Origin: CAZAQV01 sp964487255
Lineage (GTDB): Bacteria > Myxococcota_A > Polyangia > Polyangiales > CAZAQV01
DNA: 64,000 nt
Assembly: GCA_964487255.1 (NCBI GenBank)
Contig: CAZAQV010000013.1
Span: 62,001-126,000 of the forward strand
Reading direction: 5' to 3'
The translations under genes were made by a program, and so were the position numbers. A model generated the notes under the pieces. The model did not search any database and was not told the DNA's origin. It saw nothing but the letters and a program-made list of their open reading frames with translations. Shown in pieces: positions 42,562 through 51,017 of the stretch; positions within the stretch are counted from its first letter, which is position 1; the number at the start of each line of letters is the position of its first letter.

Positions 42562-43347
42562 CTACGCTTGCGTGGAGTCGGCAAACTTCGCCAACTCAAC
42601 CAGGTGCTTTCGCGCTAGCTTCTGTGCTTCGGTCGTGACGCGCCCGTGCACAGCCGAAACCCACAGGTCCACTGCGCTCGGGTCCGAGAGCTGCAGTTCC
42701 ATGCCGAGGTTTCTCATTCGCTTGGCGGCATGAGGCGCCGGAAAGAACTTGAGCTTCGTGTGCACGCGCAAGAGCCATTCAACCCAACGGACGTCGGAAA
42801 TTTCGCCCGCAAACCGCAGCACCATCTCAGTGACGGGCACCAACTCAGCGCGGGTGAGCGTTCCCGAGCTCGCAGCGCGAGCCGTTCGCTCGCTCAGGTT
42901 GGCAATAATTTTTTGAGCCTGCTCCATCTCGTTGTTCTCAATCGCTTTAACGAAAAGCGCATTGAGCAACATCATGCCCGTGCCGGTCGCCGTGACCGTG
43001 GAGACCTGGTCTTCATCGGTAGCAGGCACAAACGCGCCCGGCGTGATTTCTTGCGCGCCCTTGGCAGGAGGACGGGTCGAAAAAACGATCTCGGAAGAGC
43101 CGACGATGATCCGATCGCGGTCCTCCAGCGTTCGCATACCCGCGACGCGACTTCCGTTCACGATCGTGCCGTTGCGGCTTCCATTGTCGATAATCGAAAC
43201 TGCTCCATCCCGAAGGACGACCGTTGCGTGTCGACGCGACGCCAGACAGTCGAGCACAACCAACTGACAATCGTGTCCTCGCCCGACCACAATTTTCTTT
43301 GTCCCAGACAGCGCTAACGCTTTGTCATCGTAGAGGAGCCAACTCAT
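42562..43347 (-). CDS. FHA-domain protein
   Basis: The 261-residue cytoplasmic protein starts with an FHA domain (about 1-95) with all phosphothreonine-reading landmarks: VVGRGHDCQLVVLDCLASRRHA (G-R and S-R-R-H), IIDNGSRNGTIVNGSRV (N-G) and the closing DRDRIIVGSSEIVF. The remaining part is helical (about 120-255) with no recognised domain. FHA proteins dock on Ser/Thr-kinase-phosphorylated partners, so it may read signals from kinases like those at 32608-36379. The ATG at 43347 starts right at the FHA strand. Confidence 0.85.
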   Translation of the reverse strand: MSWLLYDDKALALSGTKKIVVGRGHDCQLVVLDCLASRRHATVVLRDGAVSIIDNGSRNGTIVNGSRVAGMRTLEDRDRIIVGSSEIVFSTRPPAKGAQEITPGAFVPATDEDQVSTVTATGTGMMLLNALFVKAIENNEMEQAQKIIANLSERTARAASSGTLTRAELVPVTEMVLRFAGEISDVRWVEWLLRVHTKLKFFPAPHAAKRMRNLGMELQLSDPSAVDLWVSAVHGRVTTEAQKLARKHLVELAKFADSTQA

Positions 43348-43564
43348 TTGCTACCTCTTTCGATTCTACTCCAAACTGTCAGTCAGACTAAATTTTTTAA
43401 CCAGACATGTAGGATCGGTACCCGGATACGACGCGCTGAACACACCTTGTGTCCATTTGAGGCGCTTTGTCACGGGTGTGCCAAGTTCGAGACATCGACG
43501 AAGCTCTTTTACGCTACAAGATAGGGCGAAAACACTGGATCACGCCTTGCAAGGTTAGTCGGGC

Positions 43565-44212
43565 ATGAACCTCCGCCCCCTCTCTCTCAGCTTGGCCATC
43601 TTTCTCATCTCCAGCACGACGTGCTTCTGTGTCGCCGCCGCAGACGAGGGCGCGGCTTCGAAACAACGGATTCGGGTCCATGACGGCTCTTGGATCACGC
43701 TGGGCGGAATGATCGTCGAAACCGACGCCGATACCTTTCGCCTCAAGCACGGCAAACACACACTTCTCGTCGAGTTCGACGACTTCGACTTAAAACCCAA
43801 AGCGTCAGATCTTCCTGTCGGGCGATTTGTGATCGTCCGCGGTCGGGTCGACAAAGACCTCTTTCACAGCGCCCGAATCGAAGCTGCGACCGTCTTCGAT
43901 CCATCCGCAAACAAGACCTACACGGCGAGTCCGGTCGATGAAGAGGATGTGCGCAACTTCCGAGCAGTCGACCCTCGACACTTTGTTCTTGAGGGAACGG
44001 TCACGAAAGTACACGGCAACTACCTAACCCTCGACACTTCGAACCGACAGCTACGGATCGATACGAGCCAGACGAAGCGACCGGCTTCCGTTCGCCGTGG
44101 GACCCACAAGTTCAAGGTCGGCGATAAGGTCACGGTGCGAGGCACGGCAAACTACGACATGTTCGAGAAACGTGAAGTACTCGCAGACTGGGTCCGCAAA
44201 CTAAAACGGTGA
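43565..44212 (+). CDS. Exported protein with two OB-fold-like domains (DUF5666-like)
   Basis: The 215-residue protein has a signal peptide (MNLRPLSLSLAIFLISSTTC, cleavage or lipidation near residue 20-25). It shows two related beta-barrel segments. The first is around ITLGGMIVETDADTFRLKHG and LPVGRFVIVRGRVDKDLFH. The second is around VLEGTVTKVHGNYLTLDTSN and FKVGDKVTVRGTANYDMFE. The repeated V-G-x-x-V-x-V-R-G pattern is typical of OB-fold periplasmic proteins such as DUF5666 or BOF members that bind cations or ligands. The exact role is unknown. Its last 12 bases overlap the 3' end of the opposite gene. Confidence 0.6.
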   Translation: MNLRPLSLSLAIFLISSTTCFCVAAADEGAASKQRIRVHDGSWITLGGMIVETDADTFRLKHGKHTLLVEFDDFDLKPKASDLPVGRFVIVRGRVDKDLFHSARIEAATVFDPSANKTYTASPVDEEDVRNFRAVDPRHFVLEGTVTKVHGNYLTLDTSNRQLRIDTSQTKRPASVRRGTHKFKVGDKVTVRGTANYDMFEKREVLADWVRKLKR

Positions 44213-45274
44213 TACGATACTCAGTGCGAGCCCAGCGAACGGATTGACCGACACGCGCTCTGAGACGCCTACCGGCTCACCCGCACTGAGTTCAACGTAG
44301 TCGCGGCGCGGCGCAAACCGCGCCCCCACGACCAACTCGACACGCAAGGGATCGATTGCCAGCGCAAGACCCAGGGCCACATCCGCATACGCTGCGAGCG
44401 CTGAGTCTGCGCGTGCAAGGACTTGTGGCTCGGTTGACGAACCGCTGGCCGACTCCAGTTCGACACCAGCCCCGCCCATCACCAGCAACCAAAATGGGCG
44501 CGCAACTTCAAGTAAACCGGCCACTCGCCCCCCCAATCGAAAGACGTCAACTTGAAGTTGTAATCCCGTATGCGAAGAGGTGTTTTGGCCATATGCCCCC
44601 AGCAGATCTAGACGGATGGCCGGCGAGGTTCCGAAGCGGAGTCCGACCGAAAGTTCCCCTTCGTGCGTCAAGGTGCCCGTCCCAGGGGCGAGCGCATGGT
44701 ACGCCACGCGCGCCTCGATGGCAGTCGATGACGCCTCGGGCGGAGTGGGCCCTTGCGGGATATCGCTTTCAAGCAAGCTCAACGTTTCTTCGACGGTCGC
44801 GCCAATCTCCTGCCCTTGTAGGATGGCTTCGATCTGCCCCAACGTAGCTTGTCCGACCTGTTCAAGAATGACGTCATCGAAACCGTGTCCCCCAAGTTGG
44901 AAAACCCTCCGCGAGACACGATCACGCGAGCCATCGACGACGTAGAGTTCCACCACGTCTTCATCGTGGAGGACAAAGATAGGCAACTCCAACCTTTGCC
45001 ACTTCCGATCGCGCAACGTCGAGACCAGCAGCGCCTTACGCGTACGCTCGCCACGCAAACGCACGGGTAGCACAGAGAGCAGGTCGCCCAACGTGACCAT
45101 GAGGTCTGCGCGACGCGCACTGTCGGAGCGCACAACCACCTCGCGCTCCGCGCGAGCCGTCGTCTCGTCAACCTGGTTAGTTGTCGTCTCGTCAGGAACC
45201 TGGGCAGAGGTCGTCGAGCACCGACTCGCCCACAGAAAAAGCGCAAGCAGCACGAGTTCGACAGACCGTCTCAC
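44201..45274 (-). CDS. Predicted outer-membrane beta-barrel-like protein
   Basis: The 357-residue protein has a signal peptide (ending TTSAQ near residue 25) and a middle region (about 35-185) of mixed fold with repeated Leu/Val strands. From about residue 190 it shows alternating amphipathic strands ending in aromatic or Phe residues (VGLRFGTSPAIRLDLLGAYG, LALAIDPLRVELVVGARF and the C-terminal ALSIVSPF). A terminal Phe is typical for outer-membrane barrels. It is third in a leftward operon after an ECF sigma factor and a zf-HC2 anti-sigma/TPR protein, separated from the latter by 15 bases, so it is likely an envelope output or sensor of that system. Confidence 0.6.
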   Translation of the reverse strand: MRRSVELVLLALFLWASRCSTTSAQVPDETTTNQVDETTARAEREVVVRSDSARRADLMVTLGDLLSVLPVRLRGERTRKALLVSTLRDRKWQRLELPIFVLHDEDVVELYVVDGSRDRVSRRVFQLGGHGFDDVILEQVGQATLGQIEAILQGQEIGATVEETLSLLESDIPQGPTPPEASSTAIEARVAYHALAPGTGTLTHEGELSVGLRFGTSPAIRLDLLGAYGQNTSSHTGLQLQVDVFRLGGRVAGLLEVARPFWLLVMGGAGVELESASGSSTEPQVLARADSALAAYADVALGLALAIDPLRVELVVGARFAPRRDYVELSAGEPVGVSERVSVNPFAGLALSIVSPF

Positions 45275-45289
45275 AGCGGCCTGACCATC

Positions 45290-46204
45290 TCACTGACTGC
45301 CGGACGACTCAAGCTCCGATATGCGCACCTTGGCCGCGGCGCCGTGGTGCGAGGAAGGATGCTTCTTAACGAGCAGCCTCCAGGTTGCAAGTTCCTCCGG
45401 TGCGCGCCCGAGCTGGCGAAGACTTCGCGCCTTGCCCGAGAGCGCTTCGGCACCGAGCGCAGCCGAAGCCCCTGAACTGCGAAGGTAGGCTTCAAACTGC
45501 GCCAGAGCACCTCGCGGGTCGCCCAAGCGATCGAGCAGCAGCCGGCCGAGCGACACGTGAACGACGGTGGCTTCTCGAGAAGACGGAAACTCGCGAAGAA
45601 GTCGCTCGTAACCCGACTTGGCTTTGGCATACTGCTTTTGGTGGCGCGCTTGGTTTGCGTCGCGAAGCAAGGTGGCGGCATCGACTGCCGGCTCGAGCTG
45701 AGCGGCGTCCACAGCACGAACGGGACGCCGTCTGGGACGCTCTCGTCGCGTCGCGGGAGTCACCACCACGCGCTGCAACTCGACCGTTTTGGAGGCATCC
45801 TCTTCGACCTCTGCTGGCGCCGTTTCGTGCTCTTCCGCGGAGGGCCCCTGCGCCGGGAAGCTCGGGACCTCGGAGTCGATGGGCGACTTCGACTGCACCC
45901 AAAGGTACGTTGCCGCGGTCGCGCCCCCAACCACGAACAACATCGCGGCGGCCGCTGCAACCCAGGGCAGTACACGCGACGTCGCAGCTTGCTCTGCAAT
46001 GGCCGCTTCGGTAATACGCCGCACGAGCAGACGGTCGTTCGTATCGTCGAGCGGCATTTGCGCAAAGTCTTCTCGCGCATAGAACGCCAACGCGCACGCC
46101 TCACATGCCTCAAGGTGTGCATCAAGTTCCGCGCGCTCCTGGGCGCCTTGCGTGCCGCGCTGGGCACGCTCCAAAAGCGCTTCGGGATGTAGATCGGTGC
46201 TCAC
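45290..46204 (-). CDS. Anti-sigma factor-like zf-HC2 protein with TPR tail
   Basis: This 304-residue protein has a putative zinc-finger anti-sigma head: HLEACEACALAF (H-x3-C-x2-C near residues 30-40) binds zinc and the sigma factor. One TM helix follows at about 80-100 (VLPWVAAAAAMLFVVGGATA), then an acidic/Pro linker and basic stretch. The periplasmic TPR-like domain (about 175-300) shows AKSGYERLLREFPSSREATV and ALAQFEAYLRSSG. The GTG start overlaps the sigma stop by 4 bases (GTGA), so they are coupled. The TPR part would sense or dock an envelope partner, perhaps the barrel-like protein downstream. Confidence 0.75.
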   Translation of the reverse strand: MSTDLHPEALLERAQRGTQGAQERAELDAHLEACEACALAFYAREDFAQMPLDDTNDRLLVRRITEAAIAEQAATSRVLPWVAAAAAMLFVVGGATAATYLWVQSKSPIDSEVPSFPAQGPSAEEHETAPAEVEEDASKTVELQRVVVTPATRRERPRRRPVRAVDAAQLEPAVDAATLLRDANQARHQKQYAKAKSGYERLLREFPSSREATVVHVSLGRLLLDRLGDPRGALAQFEAYLRSSGASAALGAEALSGKARSLRQLGRAPEELATWRLLVKKHPSSHHGAAAKVRISELESSGSQ

Positions 46205-46926
46205 TCGATGAGTTCCTTGTACTTCGGGGTCTTGAGGATAATTTTACGCATTTTTTCCTTCGCCGCACGCACACGGCTGCGCACCGTGTTAACAGGTACA
46301 CCGAGCTGATCCGCAGTTTCTTCGAGCGACATCCCCAGCACGATTTGTGCGGCAATGGCGTCGCTCTGCTCATCAGGAAGCTCTGCGAGGATCTCTCGAA
46401 CCAGTTGCTTTCGACGACGTGCGAGCAAAGTTGCAGCCGGAGACGCTCCCTGTTGCTCGCCGACCTCTCGGCCGACCTCGTCATCATCTCGGCGGCGCTT
46501 ACGCGTCCGTTTGGCGGTACGGATCGCCGTGCGGACAGCGATGCGCGCCGCATACGCGCTCAGCTTGTCGGCCGATTCGATTCGATCGAGCCCTTTGAGA
46601 ACGCCGATGAGGCTCTCTTGCATCGCGTCCTCTGCGGCGCTGTGCCTTGAGCCCAGGATGCGCTTGCAGATGCCGATCACCCGCGGTGAAACGTACTCGA
46701 ACACCACTCGCTGGTCTCTCGCCGAGCCTTCGGAGGCGCGACGGATCTGTTCCATCGTGGGCACGCCAGCCGAGGTAGCCGCTCCATCCGCGTCTTGAGC
46801 GCTCACGCCAGGAGCATCTCTCCATTTCGCTGTGACGTCCATTTCCCACGATCGCCCCAAGGCGGGCGCCATCATGGGATGCCAGGCTTGCACCAGCAAG
46901 GACAAGCTTTGAACGCCTTCTTCCAT
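46201..46926 (-). CDS. ECF-type RNA polymerase sigma factor
   Basis: The protein (241 residues from the ATG at 46926) has an N-terminal extension of about 60 residues. Sigma region 2 follows (VFEYVSPRVIGICKRILG then AEDAMQESLIGVLKGLDRIE). A Lys/Arg-rich insert (TAKRTRKRRRDDDEVGREVG) follows. Sigma region 4 has a helix-turn-helix (AAQIVLGMSLEETADQLGV, then PVNTVRSRVRAAKEKM). It directs RNA polymerase to envelope or stress promoters and is held by the zf-HC2 protein encoded next. The start is uncertain; ATG at 46845 is also possible. The operon probably has an autoregulated promoter upstream of 46926, but no element was picked out. Confidence 0.85.
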   Translation of the reverse strand: MEEGVQSLSLLVQAWHPMMAPALGRSWEMDVTAKWRDAPGVSAQDADGAATSAGVPTMEQIRRASEGSARDQRVVFEYVSPRVIGICKRILGSRHSAAEDAMQESLIGVLKGLDRIESADKLSAYAARIAVRTAIRTAKRTRKRRRDDDEVGREVGEQQGASPAATLLARRRKQLVREILAELPDEQSDAIAAQIVLGMSLEETADQLGVPVNTVRSRVRAAKEKMRKIILKTPKYKELIE

Positions 46927-47004
46927 CGAACACCAAGTGGTTTGCGCGAGAAAAAGTGAGCAAAAAAAAGAGGTCTTTCGAAAAATGCCTTGAATTCGCG
47001 GCAA

Positions 47005-48204
47005 TCACAGAAAGCCTAGCGGGCAAGCGACAACGGGAGGTCCCGTTTCTGATAGCGTACCGAGCCCCAGCTCTCCGCTGTTGTTCTCACCCCAGCACAC
47101 AATGTACTCATCTGTCGCTGCACACAAGAGCTCATCGGAGCTGTCGAGCGCGTCAGCGTGTAGGGGCACGCCATCAAATTCGATCGCAGCAGGAAGCATG
47201 CTCACGGCATCCCATGTAAAGCCACTGATCGCTGGACCTGAGCCCCAACAGTACACCACACCTTCGCGAACCCCACAGGTGTGAAGCCGACCGGCCGCGA
47301 CATCACTCCACTGTCCACCAACCTCGGTCGGTACTTCGCGATCGTCGGTGTCGCCGAGCCCTAAACGGAAGTTCGCGTTGTCTCCCCAACAGAACAGCCC
47401 ATCGTCATTGGCGATGGCGCACGAATGTCTTTCACCCGATGAGACCTCACGCCAACCGCTGCTGACCATGCGCGGAAGGAGCTCCTGTTGTGCACCCGTG
47501 ATGCCCAACTGACCACCGCCATTGTCGCCCCAGCAGTACAGCGCACCGGCCTTGATCCCACAGGTGTGATAACGTCCGACCGAGATGTCAGACCACAGGC
47601 CCCCGTCGATGAGCGTCGGTGTCCCGCGGTCGTTTGTATCGCCCGTTCCGAGAAGCCCCGTATCGTTCGCGCCCCAGCAGTGCAAGGCTCCCGCCGCGTC
47701 GATGGCACAGCTCGAGTTGAAGCCAACCGACAGCGAGACAAAAGGACCGTCGGCGATCTTCTGAGGAACCGTTGCATTCTCAAACGCTCCGTCACCGAGC
47801 TGGTTTCGATCATTAAGCCCCCAACAATAGAGTGCACCCTGCGAATCGATCGCGCAGGTATGCTCGTCGCCACCTTCTACATCGACGATAGAAGCATCGG
47901 TTTGCACGCGAACACGCGTTTGCGCCGAATCGGTAGTTCCGTCACCGAGCTGTCCAAAGCCATTGTCGCCTCCGCAATAGAGCGTCCCAGCCGAATCTGT
48001 GACACAAACGTGATCGTCACCCGTTGTGAAAGCAGCGATCCCGCCGGCACAGGCGGGCACACCACCCTCGGGCACACCGGTCTCCGGATCTGCATCCGCT
48101 TGCATGCCGCCATCGCCTTGTCGCTCGGCCACAACGAGTCGAAGGTCGCCACACGAAGATAGCGAGAGAAGACTCAGCAAGCAGGATACGAGCGCAATGC
48201 GCAC
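47005..48204 (-). CDS. RCC1-repeat (beta-propeller) lipoprotein
   Basis: The 399-residue protein has lipobox LSSC (residues 15-18) and an Asp-rich linker. About seven RCC1 repeats follow, each with the pattern C-A/G-x-x-x-x-G-x-L-Y/F-C-W-G-x-N-x-x-x-Q-L-G (for example ALYCWGLNDRNQLGDG, LFCWGDNANFRLGLGD and YIVCWGENNSGELGLG). In each blade two Cys flank the strand and probably form disulfides. This predicts a seven-bladed propeller on the outside of the cell. Such Cys-paired RCC1 lipoproteins are frequent in myxobacteria; ligands are unknown. Confidence 0.85.
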   Translation of the reverse strand: MRIALVSCLLSLLSLSSCGDLRLVVAERQGDGGMQADADPETGVPEGGVPACAGGIAAFTTGDDHVCVTDSAGTLYCGGDNGFGQLGDGTTDSAQTRVRVQTDASIVDVEGGDEHTCAIDSQGALYCWGLNDRNQLGDGAFENATVPQKIADGPFVSLSVGFNSSCAIDAAGALHCWGANDTGLLGTGDTNDRGTPTLIDGGLWSDISVGRYHTCGIKAGALYCWGDNGGGQLGITGAQQELLPRMVSSGWREVSSGERHSCAIANDDGLFCWGDNANFRLGLGDTDDREVPTEVGGQWSDVAAGRLHTCGVREGVVYCWGSGPAISGFTWDAVSMLPAAIEFDGVPLHADALDSSDELLCAATDEYIVCWGENNSGELGLGTLSETGPPVVACPLGFL

Positions 48205-48460
48205 GATCGAAGACTACGACAGGCGAGACAACCTGCAAACCCAGCTCGCTCTCGTTTCGTGTCTGCGCAAGAACAGCGAGGCTCAAGCGCGGTGGACTCT
48301 GGATAATGGCTCCAAGCGACACATGGAACACGACGTGCTCTACGGAAGAAGCCCAGAGCTCCGCGTTGCGGCAGATTTTCGATGAATTTCCAACAGGGTG
48401 TTTCGCTTGGGCCCTCGGCACAATAGCTGCAACATCATTCAGGCTGAGAGAGGTCGCAGC

Positions 48461-48859
48461 GTGAGAGTCCAGCTTCAGCACAAGACAGGTTCCGGATTCA
48501 GAGATGTTCGCGTCCTTGAGGTCGAGGGCAGTCTCGAGTGGCTTCCATTCCCCCCCGAGACGCACCACAACCTCCTAATCTGGGAAGGCTCCGAGGTGAG
48601 CAAGTTACGCCGCAAATGTGAGACGCTACTTCAGAGTCGCATCTCGGAGCTACGCAGGCGGATCATTCGCAGCGAAAAGCGCGACTGCTTCTACGTCCCC
48701 GAAATGGAGATTCTCTTGCGGGAAGCAGCCTTTGCGGATCGGAGCTGCCATGAAATCGTGATGTTGCTTCGGGCATTCATCAGCACGGAGGTTGACCGTG
48801 TGCTCATGTCAAGCGAGGGTGATCTGTGCCTCGCATTCGAGTGTACGGCGACAGGCTAA
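48461..48859 (+). CDS. Hypothetical protein
   Basis: The 132-residue product has no recognised motif. Its first half has beta-rich character (VRVLEVEGSLEWLPF, THHNLLIWEG), and the second half is helical and charged (LRRKCETLLQSRISELRRRI). The GTG at 48461 is preferred because GAGAGAGG lies 7 bases before it; an upstream GTG at 48398 is in frame. The gene stands alone between the divergent RCC1 lipoprotein and the Lys/Glu-rich lipoprotein. After its stop, about 290 bases have no clear gene, only a 32-codon frame from 48899 ending RGKVVELRFP that could be a remnant. Confidence 0.5.
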   Translation: MRVQLQHKTGSGFRDVRVLEVEGSLEWLPFPPETHHNLLIWEGSEVSKLRRKCETLLQSRISELRRRIIRSEKRDCFYVPEMEILLREAAFADRSCHEIVMLLRAFISTEVDRVLMSSEGDLCLAFECTATG

Positions 48860-49150
48860 CCAGCCTGCGCGCAGGGATCGCTTCATCAAGGCCGTAAAAA
48901 TGCTTGGCGAGGGCCACCGCTTGCCCTCAACTAACGGCTACACGTTTGATGCGCCGCCGGCTGCTCGCGGAAAGGTGGTTGAACTCCGCTTCCCGTGATC
49001 AAGGTAGCGGCTTCAGGGTCATCACCCGGCTGTTGAACGCTACCGAGACGGACTGAGGAGACATGCCGTCGTGTGGCCGTTTTCCCTACATGCTCTTGCC
49101 CATTGACTCAAAAGTCTGAATAAGGGGTTTCAGGAGCCGTCCATCATGGG

Positions 49151-50353
49151 ATGATGCAATCCATGATAAAGCCAACTTACCTTTCACCACTCAAACGCTC
49201 ACGCGTGCGCGCGTGGGCGGGGCCAGTCTTCGCCGCCTTGCTCGCGACCGCATCGCTAACGGCTGTCGGCTGCGGCGGCGTCACGTTTCGACACCGCGCA
49301 AACGCAGACCTCCGTCTTGTTAGCATTGCGCCTGGAGTTTGGGTCGTTGAAAACTACAACGAGGCCGTCTTTTACGCCGACGGCTATTATTGGACTCATC
49401 GCGGGGGGCAATGGTACCGCTCGACGCGCTACGACGGCGGGTGGTCCGTGTTCGTGGCACCACAGGCTGTACTCGATATCGATAACCGCTCGCGCTACGT
49501 ATACTATCGTGCGCCTCGCGGGGCGCAAACGCGCGCTATCGTGACCGGCAACGCGCCGACGACGACGCCCACAACGGCCACGACCCAGCCGGCCGAGCCT
49601 GTGCCCACCAACCCCGCAGGGAAGGTGCCTCCCGGACAGATTCGAAAGCAAGAAGTTCACGACCGCAATGCCCAGCGCAAGGCCGAGCACGACGAGCGAA
49701 AAGCTGCGGAGAAGGCCGAGCGGGACCGCCGTAAGGCTGAGCGCGAGGCGCAGCGCAAGGCTGACCAAGCAGCAAAGAAACAAGCGCAAGAAGAAGCCAA
49801 AGCTGCGAAAGAGCGTGCCAAGGCTGCCGCTGAAGCTGCACGCAAAGCAGAACAGGAACGTAAGAGAGCCGCTAAGGCACAGGACAAGGCAGCGCGTGAA
49901 GCTGCGAAGAAAGCTGCCGAAGAGGCACGCAAGCAAGCGAAGGAAGCCGCAGAGGCCGCACGAAAGGCTGAGCAGGACCGCAAGAAGGCAGAGCTAGAAG
50001 CCAAGAAGCGGGAACAAGAACGCAAGAAGGCAGAGGCCAAGGCTGCAAAGGAAGAGGCCGAGCGCAAGAAGGCTGAAGCTAAGGCGGCAAAGGACAAGGC
50101 TGAACGCGAGAAGAAGGAAAAGGAAGCCAAGGCTGCAAAGGACAAGGCCGAGCGCGAGAAGAAGGAAAAGGAAGCCAAGGCTGCAAAGGACAAGGCCGAG
50201 CGCGAGAAAAAGGAAAAGGAAGCCAAGGCTGCAAAGGACAAGGCCGAGCGCGAAAAAAAAGAAGCCAAAGGCAGCGCCGGTGCCAAAGGCAAGTCTGACA
50301 ACGACGACGCCGACAAGGGCGGATCAGGCAACAGGGGCAAGAAGAACAAATAG
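49151..50353 (+). CDS. Lipoprotein-like protein with TolA-like Lys/Glu/Ala helix
   Basis: The 400-residue protein has a signal peptide (FAALLATASLTAVGC, lipobox near residues 37-41) and a small globular beta-domain (about 45-125) with YADGYYWTHRGGQWYRS, resembling a WG- or YXWXGXW-like module. A Thr/Pro linker follows, then a 240-residue highly charged helix made of Ala, Lys, Glu and Arg, as in TolA domain II. It ends in a Gly/Asp/Lys tail. Four near-identical 16-residue units (AKAAKDKAEREKKEKE) close the helix. The long helix might span the periplasm. It is followed by a terminator at 50375. The start is uncertain (Met1 or Met5). Confidence 0.7.
   Translation: MMQSMIKPTYLSPLKRSRVRAWAGPVFAALLATASLTAVGCGGVTFRHRANADLRLVSIAPGVWVVENYNEAVFYADGYYWTHRGGQWYRSTRYDGGWSVFVAPQAVLDIDNRSRYVYYRAPRGAQTRAIVTGNAPTTTPTTATTQPAEPVPTNPAGKVPPGQIRKQEVHDRNAQRKAEHDERKAAEKAERDRRKAEREAQRKADQAAKKQAQEEAKAAKERAKAAAEAARKAEQERKRAAKAQDKAAREAAKKAAEEARKQAKEAAEAARKAEQDRKKAELEAKKREQERKKAEAKAAKEEAERKKAEAKAAKDKAEREKKEKEAKAAKDKAEREKKEKEAKAAKDKAEREKKEKEAKAAKDKAEREKKEAKGSAGAKGKSDNDDADKGGSGNRGKKNK
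50078..50263 (+). repeat. 48-bp tandem repeat, about 3.9 copies
   Basis: Within the Lys/Glu/Ala helix gene, a 48-bp unit repeats at 50078, 50126, 50174 and 50222 (the last partial). Units 2 and 3 differ at only one or two bases, so the repeat copies DNA, not just protein. It encodes AKAAKDKAEREKKEKE and keeps the frame. Such repeats can expand or contract by slippage, changing helix length by 16 residues (about 2.4 nm) per unit. Confidence 0.85.
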
Positions 50354-50374
50354 TTCTTCACTTCGTGAACGCCG

Positions 50375-50415
50375 CGTCCGGCCGGGTCTTACTGCCCGCC
50401 GGACGTCTTTTTATT
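50375..50415 (+). terminator. Rho-independent terminator
   Basis: A GC-rich hairpin with CGTCCGGC paired to GCCGGACG and inner Gs/Cs giving about 11 pairs with one bulge, loop TCTTACT region, is followed by TCTTTTTATT. It lies 22 bases after the stop of the Lys/Glu-rich lipoprotein and should end that transcript. Confidence 0.75.
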
Positions 50416-50547
50416 GTGGGACCAGAGCGGACGTAGCGATGTGCCTCAATCGTGGCGCTCACGGAGCACAGAAACGTCAACGCGACCTAAGAATTGGCTT
50501 GGATAGCAGTCCCGCATGCTGGCCCGCTTCTTGCTTTTTTTTCGACT

Positions 50548-50982
50548 ATGACAACGCAGGATACAAGACCGTGGGTCGTGGTGGCCGAGGACGACGCAGA
50601 CACACTTTCGCTACTCACCCGACAGTTTGAAAAACGGGGTTGCAGAGTTACAAGCGCGCGCAGCGGGACCGAGCTCGCGAAGGCGATGACAAGTGCCTTG
50701 CTCGATAAGGACAACGCGCGATACCCGGACCTGCTGATTTCAGACGTGAACATGCCGGCCTATTCCGGTCTGGAGGTGCTCCAATCTTTTCGGGATGCGA
50801 ACTGTGCGATTCCGACGATTATCGTCACCGGTGATCCCGCTCCCCATACACACCGCACTGCGAAGCGCCTCGGGGCCATCTTGATGCCCAAGCCCCTCGT
50901 CATGACGTCCCTGCTTGAACACGCCGACCGCATGCTCGGCGCTGGACAAAAGAGCACGAAACAGGCGCAACAGCTCGCATAA
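50548..50982 (+). CDS. Stand-alone response regulator receiver (CheY-like)
   Basis: The 144-residue protein has the receiver fold: acidic pair in VVVAEDDADTLSLL (residues 10-18 region), the phosphoryl Asp in LLISDVNMP (about Asp60), Thr in TIIVTGDP and the Lys in ILMPKPL (about Lys114). All key residues are present and there is no output domain, so it acts as a CheY- or Spo0F-like single-domain messenger. The ATG at 50548 starts just before strand 1. No histidine kinase is near. It is 35 bases upstream of the MBL gene and may be co-transcribed. It has a Gln/Lys tail of about 20 residues. Confidence 0.85.
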   Translation: MTTQDTRPWVVVAEDDADTLSLLTRQFEKRGCRVTSARSGTELAKAMTSALLDKDNARYPDLLISDVNMPAYSGLEVLQSFRDANCAIPTIIVTGDPAPHTHRTAKRLGAILMPKPLVMTSLLEHADRMLGAGQKSTKQAQQLA

Positions 50983-51017
50983 CGACAGACCACCTGGCAT
51001 CGCCTATATTCGGCCCG

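Noticed and set aside
48792..48998. 68-codon frame after the hypothetical gene at 48461
   Set aside because: It has no good start signal and mostly overlaps the upstream gene; only the last 32 codons look gene-like and they are too short to judge.
49657..50361. Long Ser/Leu/Ala-rich frame antisense to the Lys/Glu-rich lipoprotein gene
   Set aside because: It is the mirror image of the 48-bp repeat and AAG/GAG-rich codons; it has no ribosome site and its repeats follow from the real gene.
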